Assembly: GCA_002366725.1 (NCBI GenBank)
Contig: DFBT01000025.1
Location: forward strand, 1-9,127
From: Caldifarciminota bacterium UBA3073
Lineage (GTDB): Bacteria > Hydrothermota > UBA3073
Direction of reading: 5' to 3'
Length of the DNA stretch: 9,127 nucleotides
Shown here: positions 1 to 5,137 of the stretch, piece by piece
Layout: each line of letters starts with the position of its first letter
Position numbering within the stretch: the stretch's first letter is position 1
Notes under the pieces: model-generated
What the model saw: the letters and a program-made list of their open reading frames with translations, nothing else
What the model was told of the DNA's origin: nothing
Database searches by the model: none
Made by a program: the position numbers and the translations under genes

Positions 1-29
1 ATTGGGCATTAGTCATTTGTCTTATGTCT

Positions 30-75
30 ACCGATTACTGATCACCGATTACTGATCACTGATAACCGATTACCG
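30..75. repeat. 14-bp tandem repeat overlapping the end of cmk
   Basis: The unit ACCGATTACTGATC occurs twice without a mismatch (30-43 and 44-57) and is followed by a degenerate third copy (58-75) that ends in ACCGATTACCG. The third copy contains the stop codon of cmk (TTA on the plus strand at 70-72), so the repeat has grown into, or replaced, the last codons of the gene. The bases before it (1-29) are low-complexity sequence of similar style. Such arrays resemble spreading intergenic repeats of candidate-phylum genomes; no function is visible. Confidence 0.85.
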
Positions 76-738
76 TCTTTCGTCTCTCTCATTGTATTGT
101 TTTATCGCCTCTATCACCCTCTTCACCTCTTCCTCAATGGATAAATGCGTGGTATCTATTATTACGGCGCCGTCGGGTAGCTTGAGCGGACTCTCATCTC
201 TTGTCTTATCCTGCTTGTCTCTTCTTTCGATTGCCTCCATAATAGACCGCAGATCTCCAATTTCTCCGAGTTCTCTATGCCTTCTCCTCGCCCTTACCAC
301 GAGATCTGCATCCATATATATCTTTACATCCGCATTCTTGAATACAATCGTTCCTATATCCCTGCCCTCGCATATCACATTTCCTTTTCTACCCATCTCC
401 CTTTGTTTTTCCACCAGATTCACGCGGACACCGTTATAGGTGGCAATGGTTGAGGCTGCACTGCCAACCTCTTCCGTCCTGATGCGATCGGTTACCTCCC
501 CGCCATTCAAGAAGATATGATTTATGTCATTCTTAAACTCAAATCTTATATCGACTTCAAGTGATGCTTCGGTAACCGCCTTTCTATCGCGGATATCTAT
601 CCCATTCTCAATACAGTATAATGCGACCGCCCTGTACATAGCACCCGTATCTATGTATACGAATCCCAGTCTCTTTGAAACCTCCTTTGCGGCGGTGCTC
701 TTTCCAGAGGCCGATGTTCCATCAATAGTTACGACCAT
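70..738 (-). CDS. cmk: Cytidylate kinase (CMP/dCMP kinase)
   Basis: This enzyme transfers phosphate from ATP to CMP or dCMP in the cytosol, feeding CDP/dCDP into nucleic acid and phospholipid synthesis. At 222 residues it has normal bacterial length. It shows the P-loop GTSASGKST (residues 7-15), the substrate-binding motif DTGAMYR (30-36), EGRDIGT (124-130), and the lid/arginine segment RRDKQDKTRDESPLK followed by IDTT near the C terminus. The ATG at 736-738 is chosen because the P-loop follows at once and a consensus promoter lies 17 nt upstream. The leader would be only about 10 nt, with a weak GGGA as possible ribosome site. It is transcribed alone: the thiL stop is 307 nt upstream. The stop codon lies inside a tandem repeat. 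All catalytic motifs are intact, so it should be functional. Confidence 0.97.
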   Translation of the reverse strand: MVVTIDGTSASGKSTAAKEVSKRLGFVYIDTGAMYRAVALYCIENGIDIRDRKAVTEASLEVDIRFEFKNDINHIFLNGGEVTDRIRTEEVGSAASTIATYNGVRVNLVEKQREMGRKGNVICEGRDIGTIVFKNADVKIYMDADLVVRARRRHRELGEIGDLRSIMEAIERRDKQDKTRDESPLKLPDGAVIIDTTHLSIEEEVKRVIEAIKQYNERDERR

Positions 739-754
739 AATATCCCGATAGTGT

Positions 755-783
755 ATTTTACAACAAATTTCTTACTTTGTCAA
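755..783 (-). promoter_or_regulatory. Sigma70-type promoter of cmk
   Basis: On the minus strand, TTGACA (778-783) and TAAAAT (755-760) are separated by exactly 17 nt. The predicted start near 748 leaves a leader of about 10 nt before the cmk ATG. It has the same architecture as the alr, lipoprotein-gene and tRNA promoters in this window. Confidence 0.8.
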
Positions 784-799
784 GGAAAAATTGGACGCA

Positions 800-839
800 C
801 CTGCCTGCCCATACGGGTCCGTAGGGACCGGTAGGCAGG
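800..839. repeat. Composite palindrome, one small repeat nested in another
   Basis: The outer arms CCTGCC (800-805) and GGCAGG (834-839) enclose GGTCC (816-820) and GGACC (825-829). Read on the minus strand it is CCTGCCTACCGG, then TCCCTACGGACCCGTATGG, then GCAGGCAGG. The flanks match the uninterrupted hairpin at 3427-3442, and the middle part matches the separate element at 8493-8510 with one substitution. This is one repeat inserted into another, in the 307-nt gap between thiL and cmk. Confidence 0.75.
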
Positions 840-902
840 GATTGACGCTGATTAAAAAAGATTCTTTATTATTGTAGTTTGACAGGAGTAATGTCATCGC
901 GA

Positions 903-941
903 TTCCCCAATCTCCCATTCGTAGAATTGGGGGATGGGGAA
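903..941. repeat. Long imperfect hairpin (18-position arms)
   Basis: Arms 903-920 and 924-941 pair over 18 positions around the 3-nt loop GTA, with two mismatches and two G-T pairs. It lies downstream of thiL. No U-run follows on either strand, so it is not a standard intrinsic terminator, although it could still protect or process the thiL transcript. A mobile palindromic repeat is equally likely. The rest of the 739-1045 gap holds the cmk promoter, the nested palindrome and no credible gene. Confidence 0.7.
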
Positions 942-1038
942 GAAGCAATTTCCACCTGACACTTGCTCGACTCCAGGACTTATTGTATGCCTTCCCGCGC
1001 AATCATGGAGAAAGTGAGCGTCATTAAATATTGGCTAT

Positions 1039-1060
1039 ATCTGTGTTATCCGTGGCTTAA
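1039..1060. repeat. ATCTGTG-type repeat overlapping the 3' end of thiL
   Basis: ATCTGTG followed by TTATCCGTGGCTTAA resembles a widespread dispersed intergenic repeat built from ATCTGTG words; a related pair lies at 3404-3420. The thiL stop codon (TTA on the plus strand, 1046-1048) and its last codons are inside this word, so the enzyme's C-terminal residues derive from the repeat. Confidence 0.5.
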
Positions 1061-1966
1061 TGTATCCTTTTTGAAGTGGTCGTATCCATCCAATCTTATT
1101 TCTCTTCCGTCGTTGAATCTCAATCCCTCTTTTACTATTTCTCCTATTTCAAGGAAGTTCATCTTTTTTCTGAGCTCTTCGAGATTTTCTCTACTCAGTG
1201 TAAAAAGCAGTTCAAAGTCCTCTCCTCCATACAGGGCGAACTCGTCGGGTCTTTCTCCCGTCGACATTGCGAGCTCTCTTGCATCTCTCTCAATTGGTAG
1301 ATTGTGGATGACAGCGCCCACACCACTTTCCTCGAGCACATGATGTAGGTCAATAACAAGGCCATCTGACACATCTATCATTGATGTCGCATACTCTGAG
1401 AGTATTAAACCTTCCCCTATCCTCGGTTTTGGATGAATATACTTCTCCTTCGCTTCTTTGAAAGTGTTTAGACCATTTTTCAATGCCTTGAGTCCCGCCG
1501 CCGAACCTCCAAGTGGTGCGGTAACGCACAGAACATCACCGACCCTCGCTCCTTTCCTTCTCACTATCTTTTTGCCCTCACCTATAACACAAAGTGATAC
1601 GAAGAGGGTGCTGCTCTTTACGGTATCTCCACCGATAATAGCCGTATCAAAATCATCTGCGAGGGACCTGATACCGCGAGCTAGTGACTCTGCGAGGGTC
1701 ATGCTTCCCTCTGGCATGCCGAGAGCGCACAGGAGCGAGCAAGGGTTTCCTCCCATTGCCGCAATGTCTGACAGTGTCGCGGCGCAACTTCTGTAACCGA
1801 CATCGTGCGGGCTGATGAGGGATAGATCGAAGTGGACTCCCTGGACGAAGGAATCTATGGAAACGATGGGAGTAAACCCCGGGGTGATATTGAACTCTTC
1901 GGCATCATCGCCTATTCTCGGAAAGAGGATTCTCAATCTGTTTATGATTTCAGACTCGGTAGACAT
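1046..1966 (-). CDS. thiL: Thiamine-monophosphate kinase
   Basis: ThiL phosphorylates thiamine monophosphate with ATP to give thiamine pyrophosphate, the last cofactor-forming step, in the cytosol. With the ATG at 1966 the protein has 306 residues. It shows IGDDA (18-22), VSIDSFVQGVHF (35-46), LSDIAAMGG (65-73), IIGGDT (110-115), the APLGGSAAGL glycine-rich turn (150-159), HPKPRI (178-183) and MIDVSDGL (196-203). These are the Mg-ATP and substrate motifs of the PurM/ThiL fold. The frame stays open to a TTG at 1990, but no ribosome site precedes it. The ATG at 1966 gives the family-typical N terminus with a weak GGAT upstream, so I prefer it. No promoter of the type seen at cmk or alr is visible in the repeat-rich 283-nt gap to panB. 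The last residues (SHG) come from a dispersed repeat. Confidence 0.95.
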   Translation of the reverse strand: MSTESEIINRLRILFPRIGDDAEEFNITPGFTPIVSIDSFVQGVHFDLSLISPHDVGYRSCAATLSDIAAMGGNPCSLLCALGMPEGSMTLAESLARGIRSLADDFDTAIIGGDTVKSSTLFVSLCVIGEGKKIVRRKGARVGDVLCVTAPLGGSAAGLKALKNGLNTFKEAKEKYIHPKPRIGEGLILSEYATSMIDVSDGLVIDLHHVLEESGVGAVIHNLPIERDARELAMSTGERPDEFALYGGEDFELLFTLSRENLEELRKKMNFLEIGEIVKEGLRFNDGREIRLDGYDHFKKDTLSHG

Positions 1967-2013
1967 TACATCCAGTGCTACATTAAGCAACTTGTGTTTT
2001 TAAATGTTGGACC

Positions 2014-2106
2014 ACAAATCACAAATTTCAAATCACAAATCTCAAACAAATTTCAATATCAAAATTATAAATTCGAAATAGTTTGGAATTTTGGTTATTG
2101 GAATTT
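2014..2106. repeat. Long A/T-rich palindromic intergenic repeat
   Basis: Irregular CAAATC/ACAAATTTC words (2014-2050) lead into an imperfect inverted repeat: CAAATTTCAATATCAAAATT (2047-2066) against AATTTTGGTTATTGGAATTT (2087-2106). The plus-strand translation begins ISNFKSQISNKFQYQ, a phrase I recognise from spurious ORFs in many candidate-phylum genomes, which marks this as a common repeat class and not a gene. Similar words continue to about 2215. The whole gap 1967-2249 holds only repeats and the hairpin at 2119-2147. Confidence 0.7.
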
Positions 2107-2118
2107 AAGTATTGCCTG

Positions 2119-2147
2119 CCCTGTTAGATAGTAAACATCTAACAGGG
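2119..2147. repeat. Perfect 11-bp hairpin, member H1 of a covarying repeat family
   Basis: CCCTGTTAGAT (2119-2129) pairs perfectly with ATCTAACAGGG (2137-2147) around a 7-nt loop. The flanks read CCTGCCCTGT on the left and ACAGGGTGAAT on the right. They match the minus-strand flanks of the hairpin at 3233-3264, although the inner stem sequence differs. It lies between panB and thiL. No U-run follows on either strand, so it is not a classic terminator. Confidence 0.8.
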
Positions 2148-2249
2148 TGAATAATTTGGTGCTTGTAGTTTGGAGCTTAACCATATTTGGTACTTGATAC
2201 TTGGAGTTTCAAAAGCACACTTACCTTAGTTAACATAACTATAGGTAAA

Positions 2250-3047
2250 CTAAAAGTAGGTATGACTCGCGTTTGGGTATGTTCCATTTCTCACCTCGTC
2301 CATATACCTGTTTATTGCGTCTGTTATATCATTCTGAAGGTGTGCGTATTCTTTTACGAATTTTGGCATCGGTCCGGGTGAGAGCCCGATGAGATCTGTT
2401 ACGACGAGTATCTGTCCATCGCAGTGTTTGCCGGCACCTATTCCGTATACTGGAACCTTTATCTCTTCAGTTATTCTTCTCGTGACATCCTCCGGAACAC
2501 ATTCCACTATGATTGAGAAGACACCTGCCTCTTCGAGCGCCATTGCGTCCGTTATAAGTTCCTGAAATTCGTCCTTTTTCTTTCCCCTCACCCTATATCC
2601 CCCGAATTTCTTGTACGATTGTGGTGTCATCCCTGTGTGACCCATGACGGGGATGCCAATATCCACAAGCCTCTTCACTGTATCCTTCACGACAATACCA
2701 CCCTCCAACTTCACCCCGTCCACTCCCAGTCGCATGAATCTACCCGCATTCCTTATCGCATGTTCTGTGGACGGTTGATATGACATGTACGGCATATCGG
2801 CTATCACCATAGCCCTCTTTGCTCCCCGTCTAACCGCACCCACAATGGGCAGCATATCCGCCATCGTCACGGGGAGTGTGGAGGAGTACCCAAGTACTGT
2901 TGTACCATACGAGTCACCGACCAGTATAACATCTATGCCAGCCTCATCCTCGAGTCTTGCAATAAAGTAGTCGTAGGCGGTCAGGAGAACTGCCCTTTCA
3001 CCCTTTTCTTTCTTCTTTTTCAGATATTGCGGAGTCACTCGTTCCAT
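2250..3047 (-). CDS. panB: 3-methyl-2-oxobutanoate hydroxymethyltransferase
   Basis: PanB adds a hydroxymethyl group from 5,10-methylenetetrahydrofolate to alpha-ketoisovalerate, giving ketopantoate, the first committed step of pantothenate and CoA synthesis. The 265 residues cover the whole TIM-barrel family. Visible motifs are LLTAYDY (21-27), VGDS with metal-binding Asp45, STLPVT (56-61), ADMPYMSYQ with Asp84, the substrate site VKLEGG (Lys113, Glu115), GHTGMTPQ (136-143), and VECVP with catalytic Glu182. The numbering falls on or within one residue of the E. coli enzyme as I recall it. The ATG at 3045-3047 gives the standard MERVTP start; no clear ribosome site precedes it, only CGTCTTTCT. 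panC and panD are not adjacent here. The upstream 427-nt gap contains a perfect 11-bp hairpin but no recognisable promoter. Confidence 0.97.
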   Translation of the reverse strand: MERVTPQYLKKKKEKGERAVLLTAYDYFIARLEDEAGIDVILVGDSYGTTVLGYSSTLPVTMADMLPIVGAVRRGAKRAMVIADMPYMSYQPSTEHAIRNAGRFMRLGVDGVKLEGGIVVKDTVKRLVDIGIPVMGHTGMTPQSYKKFGGYRVRGKKKDEFQELITDAMALEEAGVFSIIVECVPEDVTRRITEEIKVPVYGIGAGKHCDGQILVVTDLIGLSPGPMPKFVKEYAHLQNDITDAINRYMDEVRNGTYPNASHTYF

Positions 3048-3088
3048 AGAAAGACGGTCATTGGGTTATCAGATAATTAAATCATCGG

Positions 3089-3120
3089 GTCGTAGAGTCA
3101 TTCTGTTAAGACTCTACGAC
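3089..3120. repeat. Perfect 11-bp hairpin in the region upstream of panB
   Basis: GTCGTAGAGTC (3089-3099) is fully complementary to GACTCTACGAC (3110-3120), with a 10-nt loop. It lies 42 nt upstream of the panB start codon and would be in the panB leader if transcription starts further upstream. No U-run follows in the panB direction. It could be a leader structure, an operator-like inverted repeat, or another dispersed palindrome; the sequence does not decide between these. Confidence 0.7.
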
Positions 3121-3232
3121 AGTTTGTCTTTTGGACCTTTTTTACTTTTTTATTCTGGTCGTGACTGCAGGGTAGTTTGATTACCACCCTTTTGACTTAA
3201 TAATCCCAGATTTTGCGTTGAGAAACCATTCA

Positions 3233-3264
3233 CCCCGTGAAATAATTTATTTCACAGGGCAGGG
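3233..3264. repeat. Hairpin, member H2 of the covarying repeat family
   Basis: GTGAAAT (3237-3243) pairs with ATTTCAC (3249-3255) and CCC (3233-3235) with GGG (3257-3259). The C-A mismatch between them becomes a U.G pair in a minus-strand RNA. Read on the minus strand the flanks are CCTGCCCTGT and ACGGGGTGAAT, the same as H1 at 2119-2147 apart from one base, but the stem interior is different and self-complementary. It is in the 427-nt gap upstream of panB (3048-3474), which holds no gene. Confidence 0.75.
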
Positions 3265-3288
3265 ATTACACGAGATTAGCATCTCAAG

Positions 3289-3343
3289 ATCCGTATGGAC
3301 GAGAGATTAAAATAAAGAACCTATGCACAGCATCCGTATGGAC
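3289..3343. repeat. Two direct copies of ATCCGTATGGAC
   Basis: The 12-mer ATCCGTATGGAC occurs at 3289-3300 and 3332-3343. It is found again at 8501-8512, with its first ten bases inverted at 8536-8545 and a one-base variant inside the nested palindrome at 811-829. This is a dispersed repeat of this genome. Confidence 0.75.
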
Positions 3344-3403
3344 AAAAATTAAATGTTTTTCACCCAAAAGGTGAATGCCCATATTCTTTAAGCTTCTTAT
3401 ATA

Positions 3404-3442
3404 ATCTGTGAACATCTGTGTTCATCCCTGCCTACCGGCAGG
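3404..3442. repeat. ATCTGTG pair followed by a CCTGCC-TACC-GGCAGG hairpin
   Basis: ATCTGTG occurs at 3404-3410 and 3414-3420 as a near-tandem 10-bp unit. Directly after it comes the hairpin CCTGCC (3427-3432), loop TACC, GGCAGG (3437-3442). The same hairpin with a compensating change (CCTGTC/GACAGG, same TACC loop) is at 7167-7182. It sits just downstream of the DUF1844 gene; no U-run follows on either strand. Confidence 0.7.
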
Positions 3443-3474
3443 CAGGCATGGTTAATGCATATTTTGGGATAATT

Positions 3475-3759
3475 TTAACCCGGTTTTTCCTCTGATTTCG
3501 GCTCACTTTCTTTCTTTTCTTTCTCCTTCACATATGTCAGCTTTAAATCCGACAGGGTGGATGTGAGGAGAGATTCTTCTTCCTTTGAAAGATTTCCCTT
3601 TGTTTTCTCCTTTATGAGGTCGAGGACATCTATGGTATATTTTGCAACATCGAGATTCTTCTCCACCTTGTCGGTCAACGGATTTTTAACAATACCGAGA
3701 TGCTGAAGGGCAATTGTGGCAAAGAAGTAAACCACCGATATGAAATCTGGCTTATCCAT
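3475..3759 (-). CDS. DUF1844 domain protein
   Basis: This 94-residue protein matches the small DUF1844 family. It has an N-terminal helix FISVVYFFATIALQHLGIVKNP, then DVAKYTIDVLDLIKEKTKGNLSKEEESLL, the family's hallmark region with KTKGNL, followed by an acidic/basic low-complexity tail (KEKEKKESEPKSEEKPG). The family has no established function. Members are small, mainly helical and cytosolic, and are often found near housekeeping genes. The ATG at 3757-3759 has a good ribosome site (GGAG, 7 nt upstream). It lies 29 nt behind alr and is almost certainly co-transcribed from the alr promoter. There is no signal peptide; the hydrophobic first helix looks amphipathic more than membrane-spanning. 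Confidence 0.88.
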   Translation of the reverse strand: MDKPDFISVVYFFATIALQHLGIVKNPLTDKVEKNLDVAKYTIDVLDLIKEKTKGNLSKEEESLLTSTLSDLKLTYVKEKEKKESEPKSEEKPG

Positions 3760-3766
3760 AAATTAT

Positions 3767-3770
3767 CTCC
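3767..3770 (-). promoter_or_regulatory. Shine-Dalgarno site of the DUF1844 gene
   Basis: GGAG on the minus strand lies 7 nt before the ATG and fixes this start. It is notable because cmk, panB, alr and the large secreted gene have weak or no recognisable ribosome sites. Confidence 0.7.
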
Positions 3771-3788
3771 ACTTGTAGATTAAAGGCT

Positions 3789-4946
3789 TTAAATAATCAC
3801 GCAATTTCCACTTATTAGCGATTTACGTAGAGTGGGTATGCCCTTTTCCATGTAAATTCTCGGAACCCTCGGTCCAATATTGCTTGTTATCTCATAGCTT
3901 ATCGTATGCGATATGCGGGCAACCTCATCCGCGGTAATTTCCTCGTCTTCCTCCTTTCCGATGACCGTAACCTCATCCCCTATTTTTACGCCATCTATAC
4001 CCGTCACATCAACCATGATAAGGTCCATACATACATTGCCTATTATGGACGCCCTCTTTCCCCTTATTATTACCTCTCCCTTATTTGACAGAAGTCGTGG
4101 GAGTCCGTCACCGTAACCTATGGATATCGTCGCCACCCTCGTTCTCTTTTCCGCCCTGTATGTCCTGCCGTAACTAACCGAATCGTCCCTGTCTATCCAC
4201 TTCAGGTAACATGTCCTGGTCTTCAGTGACATAATGGGGGATACATCTATATTCTTCTTCTCTTTTGGATAGAGACCGTATAAGAGCAACCCGGGTCTCA
4301 CCATATTGAAGTATGAAGGTTTCATATCAAGTATTGCGGCGGAGTTTGCCGTGTGGTAGTACGGAATGAATATGCCGTTCTCTCGAATAGAATTCACGAT
4401 ACGGTTAAATCTCTTGAGTTGTAAATATGTAAAACCCTTATCGTCGCTCTCCGCTTCCGCAAAATGTGTAAACACCCCGTTAATTTTAATCCATCTCTTC
4501 TTTTGTATCTCACATATGAATTGAAGTGCCTCGGGATATGGCACACCCGTCCTCCCCATACCCGTGTCAATTTCGATGTGTATCCCAACCTTCTTTTTAC
4601 GCCTTTCTGCCTCTTTCTCAAGTTGATCTGCAAAACGGCTATATGTAACCGTGGAGATGAATCCCTCATTTACAATGGTGGGAATATCGAAAGAGAATGT
4701 TGGGGAGAGAATGACGATGGGAAGCCCCAGGCTTTTGAGGTTTATCGCCTCTTCAACCGAGGCAACTCCGAGGGCATCTATTCCCTCCTCCTTCAGCACC
4801 CTTGACACCTCGATTCCGCCGTGGCCATATGCCTCTGCTTTAACGGCGCCCAGGATATTGGCGTCACCCAAATGCCGCTTGACATTCCCGAAGTTATTTC
4901 TCAATTTATCCAGGTCTATAACAACCCAGGTGCGTTCCTCAATCAT
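3789..4946 (-). CDS. alr: Alanine racemase (PLP-dependent)
   Basis: Alanine racemase interconverts L- and D-alanine in the cytosol and supplies D-Ala for peptidoglycan. The 385-residue protein has the N-terminal TIM barrel and C-terminal beta domain of the family. The PLP lysine is Lys36 in AVKAEAYGHG; the common motif is KANAYGHG or KADAYGHG, so Glu at position 38 is unusual. MGRTG (130-134), GVFTHFAEAE (157-166), HTANSAA (198-204), VRPGLLLYG (216-224), the second catalytic base Tyr259 in VSYGRTY, SIGYGDG (275-281) and NVCMD (304-308) are all present. The ATG at 4944-4946 is chosen for its match to the family N terminus (RTWVVIDLDKLRNN); no ribosome site is evident. A consensus promoter lies about 125 nt upstream, and the leader carries a hairpin. 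It is followed after 29 nt by the DUF1844 gene. Confidence 0.97.
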   Translation of the reverse strand: MIEERTWVVIDLDKLRNNFGNVKRHLGDANILGAVKAEAYGHGGIEVSRVLKEEGIDALGVASVEEAINLKSLGLPIVILSPTFSFDIPTIVNEGFISTVTYSRFADQLEKEAERRKKKVGIHIEIDTGMGRTGVPYPEALQFICEIQKKRWIKINGVFTHFAEAESDDKGFTYLQLKRFNRIVNSIRENGIFIPYYHTANSAAILDMKPSYFNMVRPGLLLYGLYPKEKKNIDVSPIMSLKTRTCYLKWIDRDDSVSYGRTYRAEKRTRVATISIGYGDGLPRLLSNKGEVIIRGKRASIIGNVCMDLIMVDVTGIDGVKIGDEVTVIGKEEDEEITADEVARISHTISYEITSNIGPRVPRIYMEKGIPTLRKSLISGNCVII

Positions 4947-4966
4947 AATAAGGTAGAATTAGACAA

Positions 4967-5014
4967 CCCCGTAAAGTCGCTTCGCTCCGACGGGGCAAGC
5001 AGATAACAGGGCAG
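4967..5014. repeat. Hairpin in the alr leader, member H3 of the repeat family
   Basis: On the plus strand CCCCGT (4967-4972) pairs with ACGGGG (4990-4995), and a second partner ACAGGG lies at 5006-5011. In the alr leader RNA (minus strand) the arms CCCUGU and CCCCGU could therefore compete for the same 3' arm ACGGGG. The minus-strand flanks CTGCCCTGT and ACGGGGT match H1 and H2. The distal arm lies 21 nt before the alr ATG, so folding might affect translation, but no U-run or known riboswitch core is seen. Confidence 0.65.
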
Positions 5015-5070
5015 TTACAAGAGATAATTGGTCTTTCGTCGAATTTTATTTAAGTGTCAAAGAGTGCCTT

Positions 5071-5099
5071 ATTATAACACAAAAAGGGAAATTTGTCAA
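5071..5099 (-). promoter_or_regulatory. Consensus sigma70-type promoter of alr-DUF1844
   Basis: Minus-strand TTGACA (5094-5099) and TATAAT (5071-5076), both perfect hexamers, are spaced by 17 nt. The predicted start is near 5064, giving a leader of about 118 nt. The -35 box is 39 nt beyond the stop of the preceding secreted-protein gene. No terminator hairpin is visible between them, so readthrough into alr is possible. Confidence 0.88.
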
Positions 5100-5137
5100 G
5101 TTTTTTACCTGTGGTGGCTATCAAGCATCCTTACATT

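Noticed and set aside
1..75. CRISPR array
   Set aside because: The 14-bp units are directly adjacent with no unique spacers.
772..1002. 76-codon minus-strand ORF between cmk and thiL
   Set aside because: It runs through two palindromic repeats (NPCLPVPTDPYG-type translation) and the cmk -35 region; it is not a gene.
1832..2131. 99-codon plus-strand ORF
   Set aside because: Half is antisense to thiL and the rest is the A/T-rich repeat (ISNFKSQISN phrase).
2119..2147. Intrinsic terminator for panB
   Set aside because: A strong stem but no U-run on either strand; its flanks match a dispersed hairpin family instead.
3089..3120. Intrinsic terminator
   Set aside because: No adjacent T-run in either direction (the plus-strand T-rich stretch starts several bases later and is interrupted).
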